DNA of 64,000 bases from Candidatus Aminicenantota bacterium. Lineage in GTDB: Bacteria; Acidobacteriota; Aminicenantia; Aminicenantales; Saccharicenantaceae. Made by a program: the position numbers and the translations under genes. A model generated the notes under the pieces. That model did not search any database. It saw only the letters and a list, made by a program, of their open reading frames with translations, and was not told where the DNA came from. Positions 34,223 to 42,435 of this stretch are shown here, in pieces. The stretch covers positions 82,587 through 146,586 of the forward strand of contig JACIYJ010000008.1 of NCBI GenBank assembly GCA_014360015.1, read 5' to 3'. How positions within the stretch are numbered: position 1 is the stretch's first letter; each line of letters begins with the position of its first letter.

Positions 34223-35095
34223 ATGGAAGGGAAACTGTTTTCACATTGGTTCATTGATCAGGCCGCACCGGATCAGTTCCATTGCTTCGGAGTAAAACAA
34301 GTTCTGGTTGATTATCAATCGCAGTTCCAGCGAATTCAAATAATCGAAGTCGAAAGCTTGGGTAAGTGCCTGATTATCGACGGAAAAATTCAGTCGACTG
34401 AAAAAGATGAACATATCTATCATGAATCCCTGATCCACCCGCCTATGCTACTTCATCCTAATCCCAAAAAAGTCCTGGTTCTGGGCGTGGGTGAAGGGGC
34501 AACTCTAAGAGAACTACTTAAGTACGATCATCTTAGCATTACTGCAGTCGATATCGATGCCGAGATGATCGATTTTTCCCGAAAATACCTTGAGGAATGG
34601 CACCACGGAGCTTTAAATGACCCGAGAGTTAAGCTTGTCTTACAAGATGGCTGGGATTTTATCCAGCAGTCGACTGATTTATATGACATAATTGTGATGG
34701 ATTTACCTGAGCCCTATCCTGACACTCCAGCTTTCCGTCTTTATACTCCTGAATTTTACCGTCTGGCCTATGACCGAATGACACCAAATGGCATCCTGGT
34801 CACCCAGGGCGAAACGACAAAAATCGGACAGGAAGAACATCATTTCTGGATAAAAAACAATCTCCGAGCCGTTTTTCCCAATGTTTATTCTTACCAGACT
34901 TTTATCCCCTCCTATGACAGCAGCTGGGGTTTTCTGCTGGCTGTTAAAAATCATCTTAACCCTTTTTTACTGCCAGAAATCATTGATCAACTAATAAAAG
35001 AAAAAGTCAAAGGTGAACTAAAATTCTATGACGGAGAAACCCATCTGTCGATGTTTTATCTGCCACGGCACCTCAGAAACAGCTCGACACCATAA
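34223..35095 (+). CDS. speE: spermidine synthase family protein
   Basis: 290 residues. The ATG at 34223 is chosen because AAGGAGGGAG lies directly before it; an ATG at 34208 would put this ribosome site inside the gene. The small N-terminal beta domain (SLGKCLIIDGKIQSTEKDEH, YHESLIHPP) and the Rossmann core (VLVLGVGEGATLRELL, VDIDAEMI) are typical. SpeE transfers aminopropyl groups from decarboxylated SAM to putrescine. The catalytic DxTDP element reads MDLPEPYPD, replacing the usual second Asp by Glu, while the following LYTPEFY is normal. No SAM decarboxylase is nearby. Substrate may differ from putrescine. Confidence 0.85.
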   Translation: MEGKLFSHWFIDQAAPDQFHCFGVKQVLVDYQSQFQRIQIIEVESLGKCLIIDGKIQSTEKDEHIYHESLIHPPMLLHPNPKKVLVLGVGEGATLRELLKYDHLSITAVDIDAEMIDFSRKYLEEWHHGALNDPRVKLVLQDGWDFIQQSTDLYDIIVMDLPEPYPDTPAFRLYTPEFYRLAYDRMTPNGILVTQGETTKIGQEEHHFWIKNNLRAVFPNVYSYQTFIPSYDSSWGFLLAVKNHLNPFLLPEIIDQLIKEKVKGELKFYDGETHLSMFYLPRHLRNSSTP

Positions 35096-35245
35096 ATTTT
35101 TGTTGCTATTGAGCCGAAAAATCATATTCATCAGTAATCTTCTAAGCCGCCCACTGAAGACAGCAGGTTGTTAATTTTGGTGCAGGCCATTTTTGTTCCT
35201 CTTGCCTTTTAATTTTTTTCTGTGGTAATCAAGTCAATATTCTGG

Positions 35246-35251
35246 TAAAAT
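35246..35251 (+). promoter_or_regulatory. candidate extended -10 promoter for the FakA-DegV gene
   Basis: TGG-TAAAAT forms an extended -10 (TG at 35243-35244, hexamer 35246-35251), 49 bp before the ATG. No good -35 is present at standard spacing. Confidence 0.3.
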
Positions 35252-35300
35252 GCAGTCGTAAAATTTTAAAAAGAATACGGATCAAGGAAAAATTTATAAA

Positions 35301-37079
35301 ATGAAAATAAAATACTTAGAGGGGAAAAGACTTTATTTTGCCTTTTTGGCCGGTGGCAAAGCCATTCTCCAGGACCTTGCCTACCTGAATAAAATCAACG
35401 TTTTTCCCGTGCCTGATGGTGATACTGGAACTAACCTGGCTTCCACGATGAAAGCTATCGCCGAAAATGCCAGGCCTTTCCACTCTTTAAAAGAATCTCT
35501 GCGTTCTATTGCAGATGCAGCGCTCACCGGCGCTCGGGGGAATTCTGGCTTAATTTTCGCTCAGTTCATTTTTGGGCTGAGCAAGGAACTCGGTTCCGAA
35601 ATCCGGGTTTCAACGGCTCGCTTTGGAGAATCAGTCAGAAACGCTGTCCGCTACGCTTATGATTCCATCGCCCACCCCCAGGAAGGAACAATGCTGACTC
35701 TAATCAGGGAATGGGCCGAAGAAGTTTACCAGAACCGGCACCGCTTTGGTGACTTCCACGAACTGCTGTCTCATTCCTTAGGAAAAGCCAGACAGGCCCT
35801 TCAGGAAACCCCCAAGAAACTGGCTGTCCTGCGCCGGGCCGGAGTGGTGGATGCCGGAGCTAAAGGTTTTATGGATTTTATTGAGGGTGTGGTCAATTTT
35901 ATCCGCCAGGGCAGTTTAAAAAATGTTTTTAACCGCGAGCTTCTGGACATAGAATTTCAGGAAGCTCCGCACAAGGTCAGAGAAACAATTACTCACCGCT
36001 ATTGTACTGAAGCTTTGATTACGGGCGAAAATCTCGACTTAGAAAAAATCAGAGAAGTAGTGGTCTCCGCCGGTGATTCCGCCATCGTTGGTGGTTCTGA
36101 AACCAAAGCCAGATTTCATGTTCATACCAATCATCCTGACGAGCTGTTTTACGCCTTAAAAGACCTGGGTACCATCACTCAACCAAAAGCTGAAGATATG
36201 AAGCTTCAGGCAGATATAAGCCATAAGCCGAAAAGCCGCGTGGCCGTGGTGGTTGATTCTTCCTGCGACCTTCCGGCTGAAATTCTGGAAGAAAATCAGG
36301 TAGTGGTTATCCCCTTCCCATTTAATATCGGCTCCCATGTTTTCCTCGATAAGTTGACAATTACTCCAGAAAAACTTTACAGCCTGATGGAAAAAGAAGA
36401 AATTATGCCCAAGAGTTCCCAGCCGTCGCTTAAGACTGTGGAAAACTGGCTTTCTTATCTCAGCAGCTATTTTGATTCCATACTGATTTTGACTATTTCT
36501 GGTGGACTTTCTGGCTATTATAATCTGGCCAGAGCCGCGGCCGAAAAATTCCCGGAGAAAAAAATAAGAGTAGTGGACAGCCGTCATCTTTCAGGAACTT
36601 TCGGCCTGATTGTTAAGCGTCTTTTGGAAGAAAGAGCCAAAGGAAAAGATGTTGACGAGCTCGCCGCAATGGCTGACGAGCTGGCTGCCAAAACCGAGCT
36701 TCTGGTTGACATCAGAACTCTCAAGTATATGGTTAAAGGCGGGAGAGTCAGTCCAGCTAAGGGTCTTCTGGCAAAGATACTTAATATCAAACCCATCATT
36801 ACCCTGGATAAAGACGGCCGAGCTGTGGCTGCTGGCAAGTCTTTCAGCCGGAAGCAGAATTTTAAAAAAATCCTGGGGATGATTACCAAACGACATTCAG
36901 AACGGCGGATTCATTCTTATGCCGTCGTTCATGTGAAAAATATGGAGAGAGCTGAAGCCTATGCCCGGGAGATAGAAAAAATCTGCGGGAAACCGGTTAG
37001 CTTCATTATGGATGTTTCGCCAGTGGTCGGAGTGCATAACGGAATTGGAGCCATTGGGGTTTGTCTTTCATATGAATAA
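35301..37079 (+). CDS. FakA-type DAK2 kinase fused to a DegV/FakB fatty-acid-binding domain
   Basis: 592 residues. Residues 1-200 are a DAK2 (DhaL-like) domain with the Mg-ATP motif VFPVPDGDTGTNLAST and ALTGARGNSGLIFAQF. Residues about 210-310 correspond to the FakA middle domain (THRYCTEALI, SAIVGGSETKARFHVHTNHP). Residues about 310-592 are a complete DegV domain: AVVVDSSCDLP, SSQPS, LTISGGLSGYYNLA, KYMVKGGRVSPAKG, PVVGVHNGIGAIG. In Firmicutes FakA phosphorylates fatty acids bound to separate FakB (DegV) proteins, feeding exogenous fatty acids into phospholipids. Here kinase and carrier are one chain, with FakA's own C-terminal domain apparently replaced. No PlsX/PlsY is in the window. Confidence 0.9.
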   Translation: MKIKYLEGKRLYFAFLAGGKAILQDLAYLNKINVFPVPDGDTGTNLASTMKAIAENARPFHSLKESLRSIADAALTGARGNSGLIFAQFIFGLSKELGSEIRVSTARFGESVRNAVRYAYDSIAHPQEGTMLTLIREWAEEVYQNRHRFGDFHELLSHSLGKARQALQETPKKLAVLRRAGVVDAGAKGFMDFIEGVVNFIRQGSLKNVFNRELLDIEFQEAPHKVRETITHRYCTEALITGENLDLEKIREVVVSAGDSAIVGGSETKARFHVHTNHPDELFYALKDLGTITQPKAEDMKLQADISHKPKSRVAVVVDSSCDLPAEILEENQVVVIPFPFNIGSHVFLDKLTITPEKLYSLMEKEEIMPKSSQPSLKTVENWLSYLSSYFDSILILTISGGLSGYYNLARAAAEKFPEKKIRVVDSRHLSGTFGLIVKRLLEERAKGKDVDELAAMADELAAKTELLVDIRTLKYMVKGGRVSPAKGLLAKILNIKPIITLDKDGRAVAAGKSFSRKQNFKKILGMITKRHSERRIHSYAVVHVKNMERAEAYAREIEKICGKPVSFIMDVSPVVGVHNGIGAIGVCLSYE

Positions 37080-37140
37080 TCCCCACTCTTCTTAAAAACC
37101 AGATAATTAATCTGAGGAATCACAGCCGGGAAGGAACTTT

Positions 37141-37986
37141 TTATTTCATTATCTCAATTTGTTGCGGGCTTTCCACAATAATCTCAGGTTTGCCGTTGTA
37201 TTCTCGAATCTGACCGTAAACTCGAATTTCCCGGTTCAGATAATATTTTTCTGGCGGCTGGGGGAAACGGCTAAAAGCACTGGCAAAAATAACCACGGTA
37301 AAGTATCTTTTCCAGTTGCGATGAAAATTCAGAAAACAGGCTTTGCCCGTATTGTTAGCAGCTACCACCTTTCCCCGGACCCAGACGGTCTGGCCAATAT
37401 AATCGGCCGCCTCTTCCCAGGAAATTTCTTTAACGGCTCTCTCAACCTGGTCCGCACCTGAAATTTTCTGATGAGAGCTTTCAGATTTTATACCTCTATT
37501 ATCACTGGCTTTAGAATTTGTGGTTGAGGCCGGCTTTTTGGCTGTTTCAGCTCTTTCCTGGCCAACCTGGCTTATCTCTTGCCCTGATGATGGGGATTCC
37601 GCTGACCCTGTTTCCCCCACTAACTTTATCTGTTCCGGCGAGCTGAGTATTATTTCCGGCCGTCCCTGATAAAGTAATATTCTTCCTCGAACCCTGACTT
37701 TTTTATTGAGGTAATATTTTTCTGGCTGCGAGGGAAACCGGTTAAAATCAGAAGCAAAGATTACCAGGCTCAAATACTGCTGGTAATCGGGATGAAAATT
37801 CAGAAAGCAGGCCCGACCGGAATTATGAGTCCTGACTATAACTCCCTCGACCGTGACCGTCTGACCGACATATTCCCCGGCTTTTTCCCAGGGAATTACT
37901 TTTTCCTGGGAGAAAATGTAAACCAGCCTTGACCCGGAAAAAGCCAGAACCAAAAGAATAATTAGCCAGAAAGTTTTTCTTCTCAT
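37141..37986 (-). CDS. tandem OB-fold protein, anchored or exported
   Basis: 281 residues. An N-terminal signal/anchor (FWLIILLVLAFSGSRLVYIF) precedes two copies of an approximately 90-residue OB-like domain. Copy 1 has WEKAGEYVGQTVTVEGVIV and ACFLNFHPDYQQYLSLVIF; copy 2 has WEEAADYIGQTVWVRGKVV and ACFLNFHRNWKRYFTVVIF. They are joined by a Ser/Lys-rich linker (residues about 130-180). Each copy ends in RPEIILSSPEQI / KPEIIVESPQQI. Such domains occur fused to or beside thermonucleases and probably bind nucleic acid. The start overlaps the nuclease stop by one base (TAATG), so the two are coupled. Confidence 0.82.
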   Translation of the reverse strand: MRRKTFWLIILLVLAFSGSRLVYIFSQEKVIPWEKAGEYVGQTVTVEGVIVRTHNSGRACFLNFHPDYQQYLSLVIFASDFNRFPSQPEKYYLNKKVRVRGRILLYQGRPEIILSSPEQIKLVGETGSAESPSSGQEISQVGQERAETAKKPASTTNSKASDNRGIKSESSHQKISGADQVERAVKEISWEEAADYIGQTVWVRGKVVAANNTGKACFLNFHRNWKRYFTVVIFASAFSRFPQPPEKYYLNREIRVYGQIREYNGKPEIIVESPQQIEIMK

Positions 37987-38738
37987 TATTTAACTTTGAG
38001 CCAGCCGTTTTCCAGAAGGATTTTCTCCAGATCCCTGTCGGAAAATTCGTTGGTCCATTGTCTTAAATTCAGAAGCACTTTCTCCAGCTCTTCAGCCTTA
38101 AGCCGCAGCCTGACATAATTTTTATACCTTATGGCCCATAAATTGTTGGCCAGTTCATAAATTTCATAGGGCACGGTTTTCTGGGCCAGCACCCAGCGAA
38201 ATTCGTCCAGCCCCTGATTGGCCCAAAGACCGATACCTTTAGCCCGAGCTTGAGCTTCCAGCTGCTTATATTTAAGCAGGTATTTAAAAGGAAATTTGGT
38301 GTAGGCAAAACCATAACCGTTTTTGATGATTTCTTCATTCAGCGAGCGGCCATCTTCCAGATAGACATAGACTAAGGTCCGTCCATATTTGTCAATCTTT
38401 TCCCGGTCATATTCAATCCGGACTCGAGAGTCAGCCACCAGATTACGAACAAATTCAGAAGCTTCCCTCGCATAAAACTGAACTGGCTTGAGCGGATGAC
38501 AAAGTTCTGGAGTATCCACACCAATGAGTCTCACCTCTCCAATTGACTCAATCTCCAGGGTATCACCATCCACTACTCGCAGTACCCGATAGAATTTTCC
38601 GGCCGAATTTTGCCCGGGAAAGGCGGGAAGCGTTTTTGCTTCTAAAAGAACAAAAAAATTGGGTGAAAGTAGCCAGAAGGAAAGAACGACAATGAATGTA
38701 ATCTGCTTTTTTAAAAGAAAATGAGCCTTAAGAAACAT
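37986..38738 (-). CDS. exported thermonuclease-like (SNase family) nuclease
   Basis: 250 residues from the ATG at 38738; a longer frame would start within tRNA-Arg and is rejected. A hydrophobic signal ([19 protein letters not shown]) is followed by the SNase fold: [21 protein letters not shown] (Arg and Asp of the active site), [28 protein letters not shown] with the second catalytic Arg, and [14 protein letters not shown]. It cuts DNA/RNA with Ca2+ outside the cytoplasm. The remaining 60-70 residues beyond the core (ALEFRW-type region and [15 protein letters not shown]) are an unassigned C-terminal extension. It is 10 bp downstream of tRNA-Arg on the same strand, with the OB-fold gene following. 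Confidence 0.88.
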   Translation of the reverse strand: MFLKAHFLLKKQITFIVVLSFWLLSPNFFVLLEAKTLPAFPGQNSAGKFYRVLRVVDGDTLEIESIGEVRLIGVDTPELCHPLKPVQFYAREASEFVRNLVADSRVRIEYDREKIDKYGRTLVYVYLEDGRSLNEEIIKNGYGFAYTKFPFKYLLKYKQLEAQARAKGIGLWANQGLDEFRWVLAQKTVPYEIYELANNLWAIRYKNYVRLRLKAEELEKVLLNLRQWTNEFSDRDLEKILLENGWLKVK

Positions 38739-38748
38739 TTTTAAAGAG

Positions 38749-38822
38749 TACGCCTGGCGCGATTCGAACGCGCGACCTACGGATCCGGAGTCCGTCGCTC
38801 TATCCAACTGAGCTACAGGCGC
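38749..38822 (-). tRNA. tRNA-Arg (anticodon CCG)
   Basis: A 74-nt cloverleaf on the minus strand: acceptor GCGCCUG pairs with CAGGCGU (terminal G1-U72 wobble) and discriminator A; D arm GCUCAGUUGGAUAGAGC; anticodon stem ACGGA/UCCGU around CUCCGGA (anticodon CCG); T arm CGCGCGUUCGAAUCGCGCC. CCA is not encoded. Confidence 0.96.
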
Positions 38823-38831
38823 ACTATTTTA

Positions 38832-38860
38832 TTTATAGCTGATTTCAGGACTGATGGCAA
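38832..38860 (-). promoter_or_regulatory. promoter of tRNA-Arg (and perhaps the nuclease-OB pair)
   Basis: On the minus strand TTGCCA (38855-38860), 17 bp, TATAAA (38832-38837), ending 9 bp before the tRNA 5' end. No separate promoter space exists before the nuclease gene, which starts 10 bp after the tRNA. Confidence 0.65.
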
Positions 38861-38964
38861 GAAGTCCTCAAACCCAAACTATCTTGAACTTTTCCCATTG
38901 ACTAATTCTTATTACTCTGCAGCCAGTTCAAAAGCAGAATGATTACCCAGAAAGATATTAACTG

Positions 38965-41001
38965 CTAAATACAGGATTCCCTTGATTTATTGAGGGCTGC
39001 GGCTAAAAGCTGGGCTACATCCAGAACTTCAATAGAGTCCTGACCTTTATCCCGCAGGCCATCCTGGAGCATGGTCAGACAGAATGGGCAGGATGTGGCC
39101 ACCATCTGCATCCGGCTCTTGATTATTTCTTCGGCCCGCAGATGATTTACACGCTGCCCGGGCTTCTCTTCCAGCCACATCAGACCGCCGCCTGCTCCGC
39201 AGCAGAAGCTGTGCTCACGGGAATTTTTAAGCTCCCTGAATTTACCGCTCACCGCTTCTTTTAGCACCTCTCGCGGTTCGTCAAAAAGCCCATTATGCCG
39301 GCCGTAATAGCAGGCATCATGATAAGTATAAGTTTTGCTTATAACTTTATTTAAAGGAATCCGTTTCTCTCTTAAAAGCCCGGCTAAAAATTCAATGTGG
39401 GAGATAACTCGAATGGATTTTAAAAATTCTTTTTCCTCATCGCTGAACACGCCGAGCAGCTCAATAAGTGATGGATACTCATTTTTCAAAGTATTGTAGC
39501 CATGCGGACAGAAAGTAATGATATTTTTAACCCGGTATTTAGCTAAGGTCTTCAGATTTTCCTGAGCTAAATTCTGAAATAGATACTCGTTGCCCAATCT
39601 TCTCACTGAATCGCCGCAGCATTTTTCCTCATTGCCCAGAATGGCAAAATCGACCCCAGCGGCCTGAAGCACTTCCACCATGGCTCGGGCAATCTTTCTT
39701 CCTTGCTCATCAAAGGAACCGAAACAACCTACCCAGAGCAGATACTCTGCCTGCAGCGCCTCGGACAACGTTTTGACCTTCAAGTCCTTAGCCCAGTCGG
39801 ACCTTCCGGAAGCAGCCAAGCCCCAGGGGTTGGATTGAGTTTCAAGGTTATGGAAAAAGCCACGCAGTTCGGCCGGGATTTTCCCCTGAGCCAGGACTAA
39901 ATTCTGCCGCAACTCAATCAACTTGGTAGGATGCTCAATATCAAAAGGACAGACATGCAAACAGGCACCGCAGGTGGTACAGGCCCAGATTTCTTCCTCT
40001 TTAAAAACCTCAGGTACCAGGAGTGTTAATTCCTCAGCTTTCTTCTTCCAAATAGCCGGGAAGGAAGACAGTAAGTGTCTTTCCAGATTGTAAATCACCA
40101 TCTTTGGTGAGAGAGCCTTACCACTCAAAAAAGCCGGACAGACATCCTGACAGCGGCCGCATTCCACACAGGCAAAAGAATCGAGGGCATCTTTCCAGGT
40201 AAAATCGGTAGCTTTTTCGGCTCCAAAAATTTCGGCCGTCTCCAGGTTTATCGGCTTGATAAAACCGGAAGGCTGAAGCTTTCTGAAGAAAAGATTAACC
40301 GGCCCGGCAAAAAGATGAAAATATTTAGAATGAGGCACATAGGCGATGAATGAAAACACGGCCAGAGTATGCAGCCAGTAGGAAATTTTAAGGTGAAGAG
40401 CGAGGGCAGAAGCTGAAAGGGACATCAGACCCAGCTTTGCAGCCAGAAACTGTCCCAGCCAGGCCCAACGGGCATCTCCGGGATGACTGGCTACGGCTGC
40501 AGCTTCATAATAAAGGTAAGTTATGACGGTTAAAAAGATAAAGATGTCAATCAGAGCTGAATCCCGGGCCGAAGTATTGTAGGCTCTGGGCTTGAAAACA
40601 AACCGCTTGAAGGCAAAGAAAAAGTCACCTACCAGAACGGTTATGGCAAACAAATCAACCACCGCCGAAAAAATCAGTCCCAACAGCGAGGAGCCAAAAA
40701 GATAAAAACCATCAACATAGCCTTCGATAACGTGATTGACGATCGTGACGTAAAAGGCCAGGGCTCCGTAAAAAATAAGCACATGAGCCAGACCTGTCCA
40801 GGGTCTCTCATCTTTCAGGGTGCAAAGCTGAAGAATTACCCGGAAAAGCGCATTAAAAAACCTCCGGAATAAAGAATCAAAGCGATTCTCATACTGGCAG
40901 GAGATTATAATCCACAGGCGCTTCAAAACCGGGATAAAGAAAACAACAGCTGTGGCCAATACCAACAGAAGAAGTATTATTCTTTCGGCTAAGGAAAGCA
41001 T
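38965..41001 (-). CDS. membrane-bound HdrD/EtfD (EMR)-like Fe-S oxidoreductase
   Basis: 678 residues. The N-terminal 240 residues hold about six membrane segments of the NarI-gamma/cytochrome-b-like type (LAHVLIFYGALAFYVTIVNH, YWLHTLAVFSFIAYVPHSKY) with several histidines. Two [4Fe-4S] motifs follow: CVECGRCQDVCP and CTTCGACLHVCPF. Two CCG domains end the chain (EKCCGDSVRRLGNE; HDACYYGRHN with SFCCGAGGGLMW). This architecture is shared with ETF:menaquinone reductase (EtfD/EMR) and heterodisulfide reductase-type enzymes, which pass electrons from a soluble flavoprotein to quinone. No Etf or acyl-CoA dehydrogenase genes are adjacent, so the donor is uncertain. GGAG lies 10 bp before the ATG. 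Confidence 0.87.
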   Translation of the reverse strand: MLSLAERIILLLLVLATAVVFFIPVLKRLWIIISCQYENRFDSLFRRFFNALFRVILQLCTLKDERPWTGLAHVLIFYGALAFYVTIVNHVIEGYVDGFYLFGSSLLGLIFSAVVDLFAITVLVGDFFFAFKRFVFKPRAYNTSARDSALIDIFIFLTVITYLYYEAAAVASHPGDARWAWLGQFLAAKLGLMSLSASALALHLKISYWLHTLAVFSFIAYVPHSKYFHLFAGPVNLFFRKLQPSGFIKPINLETAEIFGAEKATDFTWKDALDSFACVECGRCQDVCPAFLSGKALSPKMVIYNLERHLLSSFPAIWKKKAEELTLLVPEVFKEEEIWACTTCGACLHVCPFDIEHPTKLIELRQNLVLAQGKIPAELRGFFHNLETQSNPWGLAASGRSDWAKDLKVKTLSEALQAEYLLWVGCFGSFDEQGRKIARAMVEVLQAAGVDFAILGNEEKCCGDSVRRLGNEYLFQNLAQENLKTLAKYRVKNIITFCPHGYNTLKNEYPSLIELLGVFSDEEKEFLKSIRVISHIEFLAGLLREKRIPLNKVISKTYTYHDACYYGRHNGLFDEPREVLKEAVSGKFRELKNSREHSFCCGAGGGLMWLEEKPGQRVNHLRAEEIIKSRMQMVATSCPFCLTMLQDGLRDKGQDSIEVLDVAQLLAAALNKSRESCI

Positions 41002-41600
41002 CAGTAAACTCCATAGTTTTTTTATTGAAATTGCTCATTCAGTTTATAATCAGTTCGTCACATAAATAGATTTTACTTCAGGCTATTTTAAATATAACTT
41101 TTCCTCAAATCTATCAAGATATTTTTAGAGAAATCAATTAAAGTTCGAGCCAGTAATTTTTTTTCAGCTGGCCTTCTTTTAGCTGCTTAAGGCTCTTCCG
41201 TTCTTCGACATAAAAAAGCCGCTTTTCAAGCTCAGCTAGATAGCAGAAAATAAACAAATTAAAGAAGCCAGCCAACCAGGCTCAGTAATAGTTCATTTTG
41301 CTGTCACTATTATTAGCCCGAATATTTCCCTGATCAGAATCATGGATAAAAATGGTCCATCAGAGATTTTAGTGGGTAACAGGGTAAAGGTCTAAGCCAG
41401 CGGATTTGAAGCTATTTTATCGTAACTATTTACCCACAAAAATGCCAGAAGAGCCTCAAAGGAGAGAAACCCATCTTTTGGCTCAAGCCTCGAAGGTTTT
41501 TTGAGAAATTAATCTAAATAAAACCGCGCCCGACTATCTGACAAAAAACCCTATTGCGATATATTTCAGGCAGTAATTAAAAACTGCTTATCCCAAATAA
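41002..41600. other. 599-bp gap with one possible small TGA-interrupted frame
   Basis: No normal gene. The minus-strand frame 41138-41296 is listed separately. The rest (41297-41600) is irregular AT-rich DNA with only very short frames and no recognised RNA or repeat; it may contain worn-out sequence. Confidence 0.4.
41138..41296 (-). pseudogene. possible small single-TM protein gene with an internal TGA
   Basis: From ATG at 41296 the frame reads MNYY, a TGA, then 47 sense codons (AWLAGFFNLFIFCYLAELEK, then VEERKSLKQLKEGQ and ending in NYWLEL) and TAA. The peptide after the TGA has a hydrophobic N-terminal half and a basic/acidic helical second half, the general layout of CcmD-type small membrane proteins. 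The composition looks protein-like, but there is no ribosome binding site and no neighbouring ccm gene, so chance is possible. Confidence 0.3.
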
Positions 41601-42059
41601 TTAAAAATAATAGCGGAAGCCAACAAAGCCCATTACGTGAAATTCAGTGGCCGGAACCACATCCATCACCGGGCCGATTTCCATAAAAATATCAAACGGA
41701 GCTTTGTCGAACATATAACTCAGTCCGACAGGAATTCTGATTCCAAACCTGGCTTGATTCTGCAGGCTGAGTCTGGCTCCGATTCCGTAATAAACCGGAA
41801 GCTTTCCTTTTTCGACCTTGAAAAGATCGAAGCTGTGGAATAAATAATCAGCATGGATATGAAACGAATCTTCTCCAGCAAAAGACCAGGAAGTAGCCAC
41901 ATCAAAGGCCGTGGTATTGGTGCTCCAGTACTTTAAGATGAGACCGGTTGGTTCACCGAGAATAATGCCCAGACCAACTTTTTTCTGCTGAGCCTGAACT
42001 TGACCAGCAACCAAGATTACCATCAGTAAGACGATCATTATTATTCTGACTTTTTTCAT
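41601..42059 (-). CDS. small outer-membrane beta-barrel-like protein
   Basis: 152 residues. Signal peptide (IIMIVLLMVILVAGQVQAQ) followed by alternating hydrophobic/polar beta strands (GLGIILGEPTGLILKYW, FHIHADYLFHSF, GFVGFRYYF). The terminal Phe and aromatic-rich last strand fit outer-membrane insertion by BamA. The length would give an eight-strand barrel. Function is unknown. A clear AAAGGAG ribosome site and a promoter are present; it is a single-gene unit. Confidence 0.78.
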   Translation of the reverse strand: MKKVRIIMIVLLMVILVAGQVQAQQKKVGLGIILGEPTGLILKYWSTNTTAFDVATSWSFAGEDSFHIHADYLFHSFDLFKVEKGKLPVYYGIGARLSLQNQARFGIRIPVGLSYMFDKAPFDIFMEIGPVMDVVPATEFHVMGFVGFRYYF

Positions 42060-42435
42060 TGTTTGCTCCTTTTGTTATTTAAGCTTTTTAATTCTAACCG
42101 ATTATTTGAACTAAAACAAGGAACGACAACAAGGTTAACTAATGGATTAATTCTATTTCAGCTTGCTAATCGGTAAAATACCCAGAAAACAAAAAGATTA
42201 AAATATTCATTCTACAAAAAGTCAAACCCTTGGCCATGACTTTTTATCGATCTTTCTCCCTGCATATTTTTCGTGTTTTCAATCAGATAAAAGTTTTTGT
42301 TGACAAATATTCAATCAAAAATAAGATATTTTTTCTAAAGAATTTTTCTATGGTGCTGGCAGATAAATTGGTTTTAAGAGTTAGCAAAGCGGATATAACC
42401 GCCTTTCCCAATATATCACTTCTGAAAGGAGGGTC
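42060..42435. other. divergent intergenic region between the barrel gene and the amidohydrolase operon
   Basis: 376 bases. It holds the barrel promoter (listed) and a weak plus-strand pair TTGACA (42300-42305) and GATATT (42325-42330) at 19 bp spacing that might serve the amidohydrolases. A Lys/Phe-rich frame at 42230-42451 is rejected as non-coding. Confidence 0.4.
42091..42119 (-). promoter_or_regulatory. promoter for the beta-barrel gene
   Basis: On the minus strand TTGTTT (42114-42119), 17 bp, TAGAAT (42091-42096, five of six consensus), about 32 bp before the ATG. Confidence 0.5.

Noticed and set aside
38739..38807. N-terminal extension of the thermonuclease frame up to 38807
   Set aside because: The extra codons are the translated tRNA-Arg gene; the ATG at 38738 follows the tRNA and precedes a proper signal peptide.
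41340..41520. Very short plus-strand frames in the 41-41.6 kb gap
   Set aside because: 17-20 codons, no ribosome sites, no coupling to a neighbour.
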